The notes under the pieces: generated by a model
What the model saw: only the letters and a program-made list of their open reading frames with translations
What the model was told of the DNA's origin: nothing
The model's database searches: none
Origin: Isoptericola halotolerans
Lineage (GTDB): Bacteria; Actinomycetota; Actinomycetes; Actinomycetales; Cellulomonadaceae
Length of the DNA: 64,000 nucleotides
Assembly: GCF_003003075.1 (NCBI RefSeq)
Contig: NZ_PVTX01000009.1
Span: forward strand, 124,001-188,000
Direction of reading: 5' to 3'
Made by a program: the position numbers and the translations under genes
Shown: positions 8,891 through 18,441 of the stretch, in pieces
Layout: every line of letters begins with the position of its first letter
How positions within the stretch are numbered: position 1 is the first letter of the stretch

Positions 8891-9821
8891 GCGGCAGGCT
8901 CCGACACGTGGTGCCGGACGTGTCGATCGCCGGGTGCCCGACGTGCCAGCCGGCACCGCCGCGCGGATCGCCCAGCAGGTCGCGCAGCGCCGACTCGAGC
9001 TCCGGTCCGGCGTCGGCGGTGGTGAGCACCAGCACCGTGGGTCCCGCTCCCGAGACGGTCGCCGCCAGCCCGGCGGCGCGCAGCGAGCGGACGAGCTCCG
9101 CCGTGCCCGCCATGACCCCGGCCCGGTACTCCTGGTGCAGCCGGTCCTCGGTCGCGTCGAGCAGCAGCTCGGGACGCCGCGCGAGCGCCTCGACCAGCAG
9201 CGCGGCACGGCCGGCCGTGAACGCCGCGTCGGCGTGCGGCACGTGCCCGGGGAGCACGCCCCGCGCACGGCTGGTGGCGAGCCGGACGTCCGGGACGAGC
9301 ACCGTCGCCCGGATCCGCGGGTCGACCTCCAGGTCCACGGCACGGGGCCCGTCCGCACCGGACCACGCCAGCGTGGCGCCGCCGCGCAGCGCCGGGGCGG
9401 CGTTGTCCGGGTGACCCTCGAACTCCGTCGCGACGCCGAGCATCGTCCGGGCGTCGAGCGCCTGCGGGTCGGCGAGCAGTCCGCGTGCCGCCACGATCCC
9501 CGAGACGACGGCCGCCGCGGACGATCCCAGGCCACGACCGTGCGGGATCCGGTTCGTGCACCGCAGGTGGACCCCGGTCAACGGGGCCCCGGCGAGCTCG
9601 AGGGTGTGCTGCAGCGCCCGGACCACGAGGTGGTCGGCACCGCCGGGCACCTCGCCGGCGCCCTCCCCCGCGACGTCGACGCGGACCTCGTCGCTCGCGA
9701 CGAGCTGGACCTCGATCTCGTCGTACAGCCCCAGGGCGAGGCCCATCGCGTCGAAGCCGGGCCCCAGGTTCGCGCTCGTGGCGGGGACGCGGACCAGGAC
9801 GTGGTCGGCTCCGAGCCTCAT
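8883..9821 (-). CDS. thrB: Homoserine kinase
   Basis: GHMP-family kinase that phosphorylates L-homoserine, the penultimate step to threonine. It is 312 residues. The N-terminus VRVPATSANLGPGFDAMGLAL and the phosphate-binding loop IPHGRGLGSSAAAVVSGIVAA are family signatures, and a C-terminal GPTVLVLT segment matches the third GHMP motif. Its ATG at 9821 lies one base after the thrC stop (9823), so hom-thrC-thrB is a tight operon. Confidence 0.96.
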   Translation of the reverse strand: MRLGADHVLVRVPATSANLGPGFDAMGLALGLYDEIEVQLVASDEVRVDVAGEGAGEVPGGADHLVVRALQHTLELAGAPLTGVHLRCTNRIPHGRGLGSSAAAVVSGIVAARGLLADPQALDARTMLGVATEFEGHPDNAAPALRGGATLAWSGADGPRAVDLEVDPRIRATVLVPDVRLATSRARGVLPGHVPHADAAFTAGRAALLVEALARRPELLLDATEDRLHQEYRAGVMAGTAELVRSLRAAGLAATVSGAGPTVLVLTTADAGPELESALRDLLGDPRGGAGWHVGHPAIDTSGTTCRSLPHE

Positions 9822-9822
9822 G

Positions 9823-10929
9823 TCACTCCAGCCCGAGCGCGTCCGCGACGGACACGACGTCGGCCGACACGCGGGTCGGCGTGACCTCGCCGCCGTCGAG
9901 CGTCCGCAGCGCCCACTGCGGGTCCTTCAGCCCGTGCCCCGTCACCGTGATCACGACACGGGCACCGGCCGGGACCAGTCCGCGCTCGGCGCGCGAGAGC
10001 ACCCCGGCCACGCCGGCCGCCGACGCCGGCTCCACGAAGACGCCCACGTCGGCCGAGAGCACCCGGTGCGCCGCGAGGATCGCCTCGTCCGACACGGCCT
10101 CGATGACACCGCCGGAATCGTCGCGCGCGACCTCCGCCTGCGCCCAGGAGGCCGGGTTGCCGATCCGGATCGCCGTGGCGATCGTCTCGGGGTCGACGGG
10201 ATGACCCTTGACGATGGGTGCCGCGCCCGCCGCCTGGAACCCCCACATCGCCGGGGTCCGGGTGGCGACGGCCTGCGGGGCCGCCCCGGGGCCCTCGTCG
10301 CTGGTGGGGATGCCCGCGTACTCGCGGTAGCCCTTCCAGTAGGCCGTGATGTTGCCGGCGTTGCCCACGGGCAACGCGTGGATGTCCGGGGCGTCACCGA
10401 GGGCGTCGACCACCTCGAAGGCCCCCGTCTTCTGCCCCTCGATGCGGTCGGGGTTCACGGAGTTCACCAGCTCGACCGGATAGGCCTCGGCGAGCTTGCG
10501 GGCGACCACGAGGCAGTCGTCGAAGTTGCCGTCGACCTGGAGCAGCCGGGCACCGTGGGCGACGGCCTGGCTCAGCTTGCCCATGGCGATCTTGCCCTCG
10601 GGGACGAGGACGGCGCAGGTCATGCCCGCCCGGGTCGCGTACGCGGCCGCGGACGCCGAGGTGTTGCCCGTCGAGGCGCACACGACGACCTTCGCGCCGC
10701 GCCCGGCCGCGGCCGACATCGCCGTCGTCATGCCGCGGTCCTTGAAGGAGCCCGTCGGGTTCATGCCCTCGACCTTGACGTACACCTCGGCACCCGTGCG
10801 CTCCGAGAGCGCAGGGGCCTCGACGAGCGGGGTGCCTCCCTCCCCCAGGGTGACGATGCTCGCGGCGACGTGGGCCGGCAGGCGGTCGGCGTACTCGGTG
10901 ATGACACCCCGCCACTGGTGTGCCGGCAT
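9823..10929 (-). CDS. thrC: Threonine synthase
   Basis: PLP enzyme that converts O-phosphohomoserine to threonine. It is 368 residues, the short actinobacterial/Bacillus type. The PLP lysine lies in [14 protein letters not shown], with the phosphate-binding glycine loop in [28 protein letters not shown] is also conserved. The ATG at 10929 sits 2 bp after the hom stop. The start [18 protein letters not shown] is the usual N-terminus of this group. Confidence 0.97.
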   Translation of the reverse strand: MPAHQWRGVITEYADRLPAHVAASIVTLGEGGTPLVEAPALSERTGAEVYVKVEGMNPTGSFKDRGMTTAMSAAAGRGAKVVVCASTGNTSASAAAYATRAGMTCAVLVPEGKIAMGKLSQAVAHGARLLQVDGNFDDCLVVARKLAEAYPVELVNSVNPDRIEGQKTGAFEVVDALGDAPDIHALPVGNAGNITAYWKGYREYAGIPTSDEGPGAAPQAVATRTPAMWGFQAAGAAPIVKGHPVDPETIATAIRIGNPASWAQAEVARDDSGGVIEAVSDEAILAAHRVLSADVGVFVEPASAAGVAGVLSRAERGLVPAGARVVITVTGHGLKDPQWALRTLDGGEVTPTRVSADVVSVADALGLE

Positions 10930-10931
10930 TC

Positions 10932-12329
10932 TCAGACTCCCTCGACTCGCAGGACGGACGTGATCTGGCGGACGGGCTCGAGCCCGTCCAGGGCCGCGAC
11001 GGTCGCGGCCAGCGACGCCTCGCGGGCGGCGTGGGTGGTGATGACCAGACGCGCGACCGGTTCGGTCTCCTCGGGCTCGACCTCCGCGGCCGGCTCGGAG
11101 GCGGGCTCCGCCTCGAAGGACGCGGTCAGCGCCTCGCTCTGGCGCACCGTGTCGATGGAGACGCCGTGGTCGGCGAGGACGCCGGCGACCTGGGCGAGCA
11201 CACCGGTCCGGTCGGCCACCTCGAGACGGACCTGGTACCGCGTCACGGCGGCGTCGGCCGACAGCACCGGCAGGGAGGCGTAGGCCGACTCGCGCGGCCC
11301 CTTGCCGCCCACCAACCGGTCCCGGGCGGCAGAGACCAGATCGCCGAGCACGGCCGACGACGTGGGCCGGCCACCGGCACCCTGCCCGTAGAACATCAGC
11401 GGACCGGCGGACTCGGCCTCCACGAAGACGGCGTTGAACGCGCCGCGGACGGCTGCCAGCGGGTGGTCCGTCGGCACGAGGGCGGGGTGCACGCGAGCCG
11501 CCACACCCTCCGACGTCCGCTCCGCGATGGCGAGCAGCTTGAGCACGTAGCCGGTCCGGCGCGCCCAGTCGACGTCGTCGCGCGTGATGCCCCGGATGCC
11601 CTCCCGCGCGACCTGGTGGATCGAGACGCGCGTGTGGAACGCCAGGGAGGCGAGGATGGCCGCCTTCGCCGCGGCGTCGAACCCGTCGACGTCGGCCGTC
11701 GGGTCGGCTTCCGCGTACCCGAGCTCCTGGGCCCGCTTGACGACGTCCTCGAGGTCGAGGCCCTGGCTGGTCATCTCGTCCAGGACGTAGTTCGTGGTGC
11801 CGTTGACGATGCCCAGGACGCGCTGGACCTGGTCCCCGGCGAGCGACTCGCGCACCGGCCGCACGATCGGGATCGCGCCGGCGACCGCCGCCTCGAAGGA
11901 CAGGTCGGCCCGGGCGTCGTCCGCCGCCTCGAACAGGACCGGTCCCTGCTCGGCGAGGAGCTGCTTGTTCGCGGTGACCACGCTGGCGCCGCGGGCGAGG
12001 GCGCTCAGGATGAGGGTCCGGGCCGGCTCGATGCCACCCATCAGCTCGACCACGACGTCGGCCTGGGCCACCAGGCCCTCGGCGTCCTCGGTGAGCAGCC
12101 CGGCCGGGATCCCCTCGCGCGGCCGCGAGGCGTCGCGGACCGCGATACCGACGACCTCCAGCGGGGCGCCGGCCCGCGCGGCCAGCTCGGCGGAGTTCTC
12201 GAGCAGCCCGCGCGCCACCTCGGTCCCCACCACGCCGCACCCGAGCAGGGCGACCCGCAGGGGTCGCGCCTCGGGCCGCGCGGCGCCCGACGACGCGGGC
12301 GCGGGGGGCTGGTCAGCTGCAGCAGGCAC
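10932..12329 (-). CDS. hom: Homoserine dehydrogenase with ACT domain
   Basis: NAD(P)-dependent reduction of aspartate semialdehyde to homoserine, the branch point to threonine and methionine. The Rossmann motif [20 protein letters not shown] lies near the N-terminus. The catalytic domain includes [14 protein letters not shown] and the [19 protein letters not shown] segment. The C-terminus is an ACT domain ([20 protein letters not shown]), the usual site of threonine feedback. I chose GTG at 12329 because AAGGTGG sits at a good distance upstream; a longer frame to 12407 exists but has no such signal. The protein is then 465 residues. Confidence 0.94.
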   Translation of the reverse strand: MPAAADQPPAPASSGAARPEARPLRVALLGCGVVGTEVARGLLENSAELAARAGAPLEVVGIAVRDASRPREGIPAGLLTEDAEGLVAQADVVVELMGGIEPARTLILSALARGASVVTANKQLLAEQGPVLFEAADDARADLSFEAAVAGAIPIVRPVRESLAGDQVQRVLGIVNGTTNYVLDEMTSQGLDLEDVVKRAQELGYAEADPTADVDGFDAAAKAAILASLAFHTRVSIHQVAREGIRGITRDDVDWARRTGYVLKLLAIAERTSEGVAARVHPALVPTDHPLAAVRGAFNAVFVEAESAGPLMFYGQGAGGRPTSSAVLGDLVSAARDRLVGGKGPRESAYASLPVLSADAAVTRYQVRLEVADRTGVLAQVAGVLADHGVSIDTVRQSEALTASFEAEPASEPAAEVEPEETEPVARLVITTHAAREASLAATVAALDGLEPVRQITSVLRVEGV

Positions 12330-12358
12330 GAAACCACCTTGGTCGAGATCGGGAGGAC

Positions 12359-12376
12359 GTGGCTCAGGATAGCCAC
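12359..12376 (-). promoter_or_regulatory. Palindrome over the -10 box of hom-thrC-thrB
   Basis: GTGGCT-N6-AGCCAC forms a 6-bp perfect inverted repeat. On the minus strand it embeds TATCCT (12371-12366), a TANNNT -10 candidate that would start the hom transcript about 30 nt before the GTG. The overlap of dyad and -10 looks like an operator, or the arms may simply form a small hairpin. No convincing -35 is seen. Confidence 0.4.
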
Positions 12377-12453
12377 GCCCGGCGGACGGCGGCCCACCGT
12401 CCCGCATGGTGGGGCCGTCGTCCGGGCCGCGGGTCGGGCCGTCGGCCCGTTCG

Positions 12454-13890
12454 TCAGCCGAGGTCGAGCCCGAGGAGGTCCTCGAGCGTCTCCCGGCGGA
12501 CGAGGACGCGGGACGCGCCGTCCGCCACGGCCACCACGGGTGGGCGCGTCAGCCCGTTGTAGTTCGAGGCCATCGACCGGCCGTAGGCGCCGGTCGCCGG
12601 GACCGCGAGCAGGTCGCCGGCCCGCACGTCGGCAGGCAGCATGACCTCGTGCACGACGACGTCCCCGCTCTCGCAGTGCTTGCCGACCACGCGGGCCAGC
12701 ACCGTCCCGGCGGCGGACGCCCGGCCCACGACCTCCGCGTGGTAGTCCGCGCCGTAGAGCGCCGGGCGGATGTTGTCGCTCATGCCGCCGTCCACGGAGA
12801 CGTACAGGCGGGTGAAGGTCGCACCGGCACCGGGGTCCTCGGCCGGGGCCGAGACCGTGACGGGCTTGACCGTCCCGACCGTGTAGAGGGTCAGCCCGGC
12901 CGGGCCGACCACCGCACGCCCCGGCTCGATCGAGAACCGCGGCAGGGGCGTGCCGAGCTCGCGGGAGACGGCCGCGACGGCCTGCGCCACCGAGACGGCC
13001 ACCGGTGCCGGCTCGAGCGGCTCCTCACCCGGCAGGTAGGCGATGCCGTACCCCCCGCCCAGGTCGACCTCCTCGACGAGCGCCCCGGTGCGGGTCGCCA
13101 GGTCGGCGCGCAGCTGCAGCACCACGCGCGCCGCCGCCTCGAAGCCCGACGGCTCGAGGATCTGCGAGCCGATGTGCGAGTGGATGCCCAGCAGGTCCAG
13201 CTCGGGCCGCGCCACGACCGCCTCGAGGGCCGCGAGCGCCGGCGAGGTGCCGCCGTCCGGCCCGGCGTTCACCGACAGCCCGAACTTCTGGTCCTCGTGG
13301 GCCGTCGAGATGTACTCGTGACCGCCGGCATGGACGCCCGTGGTGACGCGCACCATGACCGGGGCGACCACCCCGCGCGACGCCGCCAGGTCCGCCACGC
13401 GTTCGATCTCCACGAGCGAGTCGACGATGAGCCGGCCCACGCCGGCGTCGAGCGCGGCGAGGATCTCGGCGTCGGACTTGTTGTTGCCGTGCAGCCCGAT
13501 CGCGGCGCCCGGGACGCCGGCCCGCAGCGCGACCGCGAGCTCACCGCCCGAGGCGGTGTCGACGCGCAGCCCCTCCTGCGTGGCCCAGCGCGCGACGGCG
13601 ACCGTGAGGAGCGCCTTGCCGGCGTAGTAGACGTCGACGCCGGCACCCACCTCCGCGAAGGCGGACTCGAACGCCGTCCGGTAGGCCCGCGCCCGGGCGC
13701 GGAAGTCGGCCTCGTCCAGCACGTAGGCCGGGGTGCCGTGCGCGGCCGCCAGCTCGCTCACCGGGACGCCGGCGACCTCGACCTCGCCGTCCGCGCGCCG
13801 TCGGACGCCCGACGACCACGGTGCGCCCGCCGCGCCCGGACCGCCCACCGGGAGGACGGCGGACCGGCCGGCCTCCGGCGCGGCGCTCAC
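12454..13890 (-). CDS. lysA: Diaminopimelate decarboxylase
   Basis: PLP enzyme that decarboxylates meso-diaminopimelate to lysine. It is 478 residues with an alanine-racemase-like TIM barrel: the PLP lysine is in [28 protein letters not shown] and [10 protein letters not shown] follow, and [15 protein letters not shown] is typical. The catalytic Cys is in [11 protein letters not shown]. The GTG at 13890 overlaps the argS stop as GTGA, so it is translationally coupled to argS. The argS-lysA-hom-thrC-thrB order is conserved in many actinobacteria. Confidence 0.96.
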   Translation of the reverse strand: MSAAPEAGRSAVLPVGGPGAAGAPWSSGVRRRADGEVEVAGVPVSELAAAHGTPAYVLDEADFRARARAYRTAFESAFAEVGAGVDVYYAGKALLTVAVARWATQEGLRVDTASGGELAVALRAGVPGAAIGLHGNNKSDAEILAALDAGVGRLIVDSLVEIERVADLAASRGVVAPVMVRVTTGVHAGGHEYISTAHEDQKFGLSVNAGPDGGTSPALAALEAVVARPELDLLGIHSHIGSQILEPSGFEAAARVVLQLRADLATRTGALVEEVDLGGGYGIAYLPGEEPLEPAPVAVSVAQAVAAVSRELGTPLPRFSIEPGRAVVGPAGLTLYTVGTVKPVTVSAPAEDPGAGATFTRLYVSVDGGMSDNIRPALYGADYHAEVVGRASAAGTVLARVVGKHCESGDVVVHEVMLPADVRAGDLLAVPATGAYGRSMASNYNGLTRPPVVAVADGASRVLVRRETLEDLLGLDLG

Positions 13891-15572
13891 ATCCGCTCCG
13901 GCGCGGTCACGCCGAGCAGGCCGAGGCCGTTGGCCAGCACCTGACGCACCGCGTCGTTGAGCCACAGACGCGTGCGGTGCAGGTCCTCGACCGGCTCGTC
14001 CGGGTACGGCAGGACGCGGCGGTCCTTCTGCTGGTACCACGTGTGGTAGTCACCGGCGAGCGCCTCGAGGTAGCGCGCGACCCGGTGGGGCTCGCGGAGC
14101 TCGGCGGCCTGCGCCACGATCCGCGGGAACTCCGTGAGCCGGCCGAGCAGCGCCGCCTCGGTGGCGTGGTCGAGGAGCGCCGGGTCGAACCCGTCCGCGC
14201 GGGACACGTCGCGGTCGGCCGCGTTGCGGTCCACCGCGCACGTCCGCGAGTGCGCGTACTGCACGTAGTAGACGGGGTTCTCGTTCGTGGCCCGCGTGAG
14301 CAGGTCCAGGTCGAGGTCGATGGTGGAGTCGACCGACGACCGGGCGAGCGAGTAGCGGGCGGCGTCCACCCCGACGGCGTCAACCAGGTCCTCGAGCGTG
14401 ACGACGGTCCCGGCCCGCTTCGACATCCGGACCGGCTGGCCGTCCTTCACCAGGTTGACCATCTGGCCGATGAGGAGCTGGAGGTTCGTGCCCGGCGTGT
14501 CGCCGAACGCCGCGCAGACCGCCATCATGCGCCCGACGTACCCGTGGTGGTCCGCGCCGAGCATGATGATGACCTCGTCGAACCCCCGCTCGCGCTTGTC
14601 GAGGTAGTAGGCGATGTCACCGGCGATGTAGGCGGCCTCGCCGTCGGACTTGAGGACCACGCGGTCCTTGTCGTCCCCGAACTCGGTGGTGCGCAACCAC
14701 GTCGCGCCGTCCTTGTCGAACATCCGGCCGGCGTCCCGCAGCCGGGCGACCGCACGGTCCACCGCGCCGGACTCGTGCAGCGAGTCCTCGTGGAAGTACA
14801 CGTCGAAGTCGACGCCGAAGTCGTGCAGCGAGGCCTTGATCTCCCCGAACATCCGGTCGACGCCACGGGCCCGGAAGACCTCCTGGGCCTCGGCGTCGGG
14901 CAGCTCGCGCGGGTCGGGCTCGCCGGCGGCCACGGCGTCGGCGATCACCGCGTCCGCGATCTCGGAGATGTACTGGCCGCCGTAGCCGTCCTCGGGCGCC
15001 GCCTCGCCCCGCGCACGCGCGAGCAGCGAGCGTGCGAAGCGGTCGATCTGCGCGCCGTGGTCGTTGAAGTAGTACTCGCGTGCCACCTCGGCGCCGCTCG
15101 CCTCGAGCACCCGGGCCAGCGAGTCGCCGACGGCCGCCCAGCGCACACCGCCGATGTGGATGGGCCCGGTCGGGTTCGCGGAGACGAACTCCAGGTTGAC
15201 CCGCTTGCCGGCCTCGGAGTCGCCGCGCCCGTAGGCGCCGCCGGCCTCGACGATCGTGCGCGCGAGCTCACCGGCCGCCGCCGCGTCGAGCGTGATGTTG
15301 AGGAACCCCGGACCGGCGACCTCCACGGCCCGGACGCCCGGCGTCGCACCCAGCCGGGACGCGAGCTCCTCGGCGAGCGCTCGCGGCGAGGTACCCGCCT
15401 TCTTCGCGAGCTGCAGCGCCACGTTGGTCGCCCAGTCGCCGTGCTCGCGCTGGCGGGGTCGCTCCACGTGCACCGACGCCGGGACCGCGTCGGCGGGGAG
15501 CGCGAGGGCGCCGTCGGCCACGGCCGAGGCGAGGGCGGTGCTGAGTGCTTGCGAGAGCTCGTCGGGTGTCAC
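13887..15572 (-). CDS. argS: Arginyl-tRNA synthetase
   Basis: Class I synthetase that charges tRNA-Arg. It is 561 residues. The HIGH-type signature is [22 protein letters not shown], and the KMSKS-like loop is [21 protein letters not shown]. An N-terminal Add-1 domain and the C-terminal helical anticodon-binding domain are present. Its start faces a divergently transcribed tRNA-Arg gene 130 bp away, so enzyme and substrate are neighbours. Confidence 0.97.
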   Translation of the reverse strand: MTPDELSQALSTALASAVADGALALPADAVPASVHVERPRQREHGDWATNVALQLAKKAGTSPRALAEELASRLGATPGVRAVEVAGPGFLNITLDAAAAGELARTIVEAGGAYGRGDSEAGKRVNLEFVSANPTGPIHIGGVRWAAVGDSLARVLEASGAEVAREYYFNDHGAQIDRFARSLLARARGEAAPEDGYGGQYISEIADAVIADAVAAGEPDPRELPDAEAQEVFRARGVDRMFGEIKASLHDFGVDFDVYFHEDSLHESGAVDRAVARLRDAGRMFDKDGATWLRTTEFGDDKDRVVLKSDGEAAYIAGDIAYYLDKRERGFDEVIIMLGADHHGYVGRMMAVCAAFGDTPGTNLQLLIGQMVNLVKDGQPVRMSKRAGTVVTLEDLVDAVGVDAARYSLARSSVDSTIDLDLDLLTRATNENPVYYVQYAHSRTCAVDRNAADRDVSRADGFDPALLDHATEAALLGRLTEFPRIVAQAAELREPHRVARYLEALAGDYHTWYQQKDRRVLPYPDEPVEDLHRTRLWLNDAVRQVLANGLGLLGVTAPERM

Positions 15573-15642
15573 CGGGGGATTCTATCGGCCCGCCCACGGC
15601 GACCTGCCAGCGTCTCGCGACCCTGTTTCCGACCTGCACACC

Positions 15643-15667
15643 CACGGTGATAGTCTCGGTCACCGTG
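15643..15667 (+). promoter_or_regulatory. Dyad around the -10 box before tRNA-Arg
   Basis: CACGGTGA (15643-15650) and TCACCGTG (15660-15667) are perfect 8-bp inverted arms 9 nt apart. The centre begins with TAGTCT (15651-15656), a TANNNT -10 match that would start transcription about 40 nt before the tRNA. The dyad straddles the promoter core and lies between argS and tRNA-Arg, so it could be an operator for either direction. Confidence 0.45.
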
Positions 15668-15702
15668 CCGAAGGGTCGCCCCGTGCGAGCCGTCCGGTAC
15701 CC

Positions 15703-15775
15703 GCGCCTGTAGCTCAGTGGATAGAGCGTCTGCCTCCGGAGCAGAAGGTCGGGGGTTCGAGTCCCTCCAGGCGCA
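15703..15775 (+). tRNA. tRNA-Arg (anticodon CCG)
   Basis: A 73-nt cloverleaf. The acceptor stem is GCGCCTG with CAGGCGC and discriminator A. The D-arm is GCTC-AGTGGATA-GAGC, and the anticodon stem is TCTGC/GCAGA with loop CTCCGGA, which gives anticodon CCG for the CGG codon. The T-arm contains GGTTCGAGTCC. CCA is not encoded; the next bases are CCG. Confidence 0.97.
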
Positions 15776-15780
15776 CCGCG

Positions 15781-15818
15781 GAAGGCCCGTAGCGCGAGAG
15801 ATCGCGGTGCGGGCCTTC
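15781..15818 (+). terminator. Hairpin downstream of tRNA-Arg
   Basis: GAAGGCCCG (15781-15789) pairs with CGGGCCTTC (15810-15818) around a 20-nt loop. It begins six bases after the tRNA end and probably terminates its transcript. The arms are GC-rich and the U-tract is only vestigial. Confidence 0.6.
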
Positions 15819-15862
15819 GTCGTCCCCGGGCGAGACTCAGGACGAGGCGCCGGACCGGCCGC

Positions 15863-15892
15863 TTGGACGCCGTCGCACCCGCACGTTAGGTT
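15863..15892 (+). promoter_or_regulatory. Candidate promoter of the prp operon
   Basis: TTGGAC (15863-15868) and TAGGTT (15887-15892) are separated by 18 nt, a reasonable vegetative -35/-10 pair. Transcription would start near 15899, about 80 nt before prpD. No adjacent regulator gene is present, so control of the operon is not evident. Confidence 0.45.
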
Positions 15893-15978
15893 CCAAGCAG
15901 CAGTCGACGACGACGACGCGTGGCTCCGCACGACCCGGCGGTCCGCGCGACCACAGCTCCCCGCGACCCGGAGGACCC

Positions 15979-17496
15979 ATGATCGACCACACCGTGCGCA
16001 CCTACGGGGCGGACGAGCCGCTGGCCCGCACCGACCAGCTCGCCTGGAAGATCGCGGAGGTCGCCACCGAGCAGAGCGACCCCACCGACGCCGTGACCGA
16101 CATGGTGATCAACCGCGTCATCGACAACGCCGCCGTCGCGACCGCGTCGCTGGGACGCGCCCCGATCCTCGCCGCCCGCGCCCAGGCGGAGGCGCACCCC
16201 GTCTCGCGGGGCGGCGCCGGCGCCACGATCGTCGGCAGCCGCGAGCGCACCAGTCCCGAGTGGGCGGCCTGGGCCAACGGCGTCGCCGTGCGCGAGCTCG
16301 ACTACCACGACACGTTCCTCGCCGCGGACTACTCGCACCCGGGCGACAACATCCCGCCGATCCTGGCCGTCGCGCAGCACCTGGGCCGCGACGGCGCGGA
16401 CCTGCTGCGCGGGATCGTCACCGGCTACGAGATCCAGGTCGACCTCGTCAAGGGCATCTGCCTGCACGAGCACAAGATCGACCACGTCGCCCACCTCGGC
16501 CCCAGCGCCGCGGCGGGGATCGGCACCCTCCTGGGGCTGCCCACCGAGACGGTCTACCAGGCGATCGGGCAGGCCCTGCACACCACCACCGCCACGCGGC
16601 AGTCCCGCAAGGGCGAGATCTCCACCTGGAAGGCCCACGCGCCGGCCTTCGCGGGCAAGATGGCGATCGAGGCCGTCGACCGGGCCATGCGGGGCCAGAC
16701 CTCCCCCAGCCCGATCTACGAGGGCTCCGACGGCGTCATCGCCTGGCTGCTCTCGGGCTCCGAGGCCCGCTACACCGTGCCGCTCCCGGAGCACGGCGAG
16801 CCGCGCACCGCGATCCTCGAGACCTACACCAAGGAGCACTCCGCCGAGTACCAGGCGCAGGCGTGGATCGACCTCGCCCGCCGTCTGGGCCGCGAGCGGC
16901 CCGAGCTGCGCGAGCCGCAGGCCGTCCGCTCGGTCGTGCTGCACACCTCGCACCACACCCACTACGTCATCGGCTCCGGGTCCGGCGACCCGCAGAAGTA
17001 CGACCCGACCGCCAGCCGCGAGACGCTCGACCACTCGATCCCCTACATCTTCACCGTCGCGCTGCAGGACGGCGCCTGGGACCACGTCGACAGCTACGCG
17101 CCCGAGCGGGCCGGACGGCCCGACACGATCGAGCTGTGGCGCAAGGTCACCACGGCGGAGGACCCGGAGTGGACCCGCCGCTACCACTCGGCCGACCCCG
17201 CCGAGAAGTCGTTCGGCGGACGGGTGGAGATCGAGCTGGTCGACGGCGAGCGGGTGGTCGAGGAGATCGCCGTCGCCGACGCCCACCCGCTCGGCGCACG
17301 TCCCTTCGCCCGGGCCCAGTACGTGCAGAAGTTCCGCACCCTGGCGGACGGCGTGCTCGCCCCGGAGGAGACCGAGCGGTTCCTCGACCTCGCGCAGCGC
17401 CTGCCGGAGCTCACCGCCGACGAGCTCGCCGGGCTGACCGTGACGCCGGCCGACGACCCGGCCGCCCGTGCCGCCGTCGTCCCCGGGATCTTCTGA
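15979..17496 (+). CDS. prpD: 2-methylcitrate dehydratase (MmgE/PrpD family)
   Basis: Dehydrates 2-methylcitrate to 2-methyl-cis-aconitate in the methylcitrate cycle for propionyl-CoA. It is 505 residues, the normal length, with family segments such as [44 protein letters not shown] and [16 protein letters not shown]. First gene of prpD-prpB-prpC; its stop overlaps the prpB start by one base (TGATG). Propionyl-CoA synthetase is not in the window. Confidence 0.93.
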   Translation: MIDHTVRTYGADEPLARTDQLAWKIAEVATEQSDPTDAVTDMVINRVIDNAAVATASLGRAPILAARAQAEAHPVSRGGAGATIVGSRERTSPEWAAWANGVAVRELDYHDTFLAADYSHPGDNIPPILAVAQHLGRDGADLLRGIVTGYEIQVDLVKGICLHEHKIDHVAHLGPSAAAGIGTLLGLPTETVYQAIGQALHTTTATRQSRKGEISTWKAHAPAFAGKMAIEAVDRAMRGQTSPSPIYEGSDGVIAWLLSGSEARYTVPLPEHGEPRTAILETYTKEHSAEYQAQAWIDLARRLGRERPELREPQAVRSVVLHTSHHTHYVIGSGSGDPQKYDPTASRETLDHSIPYIFTVALQDGAWDHVDSYAPERAGRPDTIELWRKVTTAEDPEWTRRYHSADPAEKSFGGRVEIELVDGERVVEEIAVADAHPLGARPFARAQYVQKFRTLADGVLAPEETERFLDLAQRLPELTADELAGLTVTPADDPAARAAVVPGIF

Positions 17497-18425
17497 TGCT
17501 GTACTCGACGCTCACCCCGGCGGCCAAGCGTGCCGCGTTCCGCGAGCGCCTGAGGTCCGGGGAGCTGCTGCAGCTGCCCGGCGCGTTCAACCCGCTCTCG
17601 GCGCGGCTGATCGAGACCAAGGGGTTCGACGGCGTCTACGTCTCGGGCGCGGTCGTCGCGGCCGACCTGGGCCTGCCCGACGTCGGGCTCACCACCCTGA
17701 GCGAGGTCGCCGGACGCGCCGGTCAGATCGCCCGCATGACCGACCTGCCGACGCTCGTCGACGCCGACACCGGCTTCGGCGAGGCCATGAACGTGGCCAG
17801 GACCGTCCAGACGATGGAGGACGCCGGCGTCGCCGGTCTGCACATCGAGGACCAGGTCAACCCCAAGCGCTGCGGCCACCTGGACGGCAAGCAGGTGGTC
17901 GACGACGCCACGGCGCTGCAGCGCATCCGCGCGGCCGTGACGGCTCGCCGCGACGAGAACCTGCTGATCATGGCCCGCACCGACGTCCGTGCCGGCGCCG
18001 GGCTGGAGGTCGCGATCGAACGGGCCCGCGCGCTCGTCGACGCCGGCGCCGACGCCGTCTTCCCCGAGGCGCTGCGGGACCTCGACGAGTTCGCGGCCGT
18101 GGCCGCCGCGCTCGACGTGCCGGTCCTGGCGAACATGACGGAGTTCGGCAAGTCCGAGCTGTTCACCGCCGACCGGCTGCGCGACGCCGGGGTCGCGCTG
18201 GTGATCTACCCCGTGTCCCTGCTGCGCCTCGCGATGGGCGCCGCGGACCGCGCGCTGGACGACCTGCGGACCGAGGGCTCCCTCGCCGCGCAGGTGCCGC
18301 ACATGCAGACCCGCGCCGAGCTCTACGAGCTCCTCGACTACCCGGCGTACAGCACGTTCGACGCCGGCGTGTACGACTTCTCCCTGGAGACGCACCACAG
18401 CCACCACCGCCCCGAACGTCGTTGA
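17496..18425 (+). CDS. prpB: 2-methylisocitrate lyase
   Basis: Splits 2-methylisocitrate into pyruvate and succinate. It is 309 residues with the phosphoenolpyruvate-mutase/isocitrate-lyase fold. The catalytic K-[KR]-C-G-H loop is KRCGH at 124-128 (Cys126). Mg2+ ligand regions are LVDADTGFGEAMNVAR and GLHIEDQVNPK. Neither the size nor the motif suggests a true isocitrate lyase. It is coupled to prpD by a one-base overlap and followed 16 nt later by prpC. Confidence 0.95.
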   Translation: MLYSTLTPAAKRAAFRERLRSGELLQLPGAFNPLSARLIETKGFDGVYVSGAVVAADLGLPDVGLTTLSEVAGRAGQIARMTDLPTLVDADTGFGEAMNVARTVQTMEDAGVAGLHIEDQVNPKRCGHLDGKQVVDDATALQRIRAAVTARRDENLLIMARTDVRAGAGLEVAIERARALVDAGADAVFPEALRDLDEFAAVAAALDVPVLANMTEFGKSELFTADRLRDAGVALVIYPVSLLRLAMGAADRALDDLRTEGSLAAQVPHMQTRAELYELLDYPAYSTFDAGVYDFSLETHHSHHRPERR

Positions 18426-18441
18426 GAGCGAAGGAGCACCG

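Noticed and set aside
10932-12407. Longer 491-residue homoserine dehydrogenase starting at 12407
   Set aside because: The extra N-terminus is low-complexity, and the GTG at 12329 has a good ribosome-binding site and a nearby -10.
15703-18425. Integration of a genomic island at tRNA-Arg
   Set aside because: I found no repeat of the tRNA 3' end downstream, no integrase and no change of codon style in prpD-prpB-prpC.
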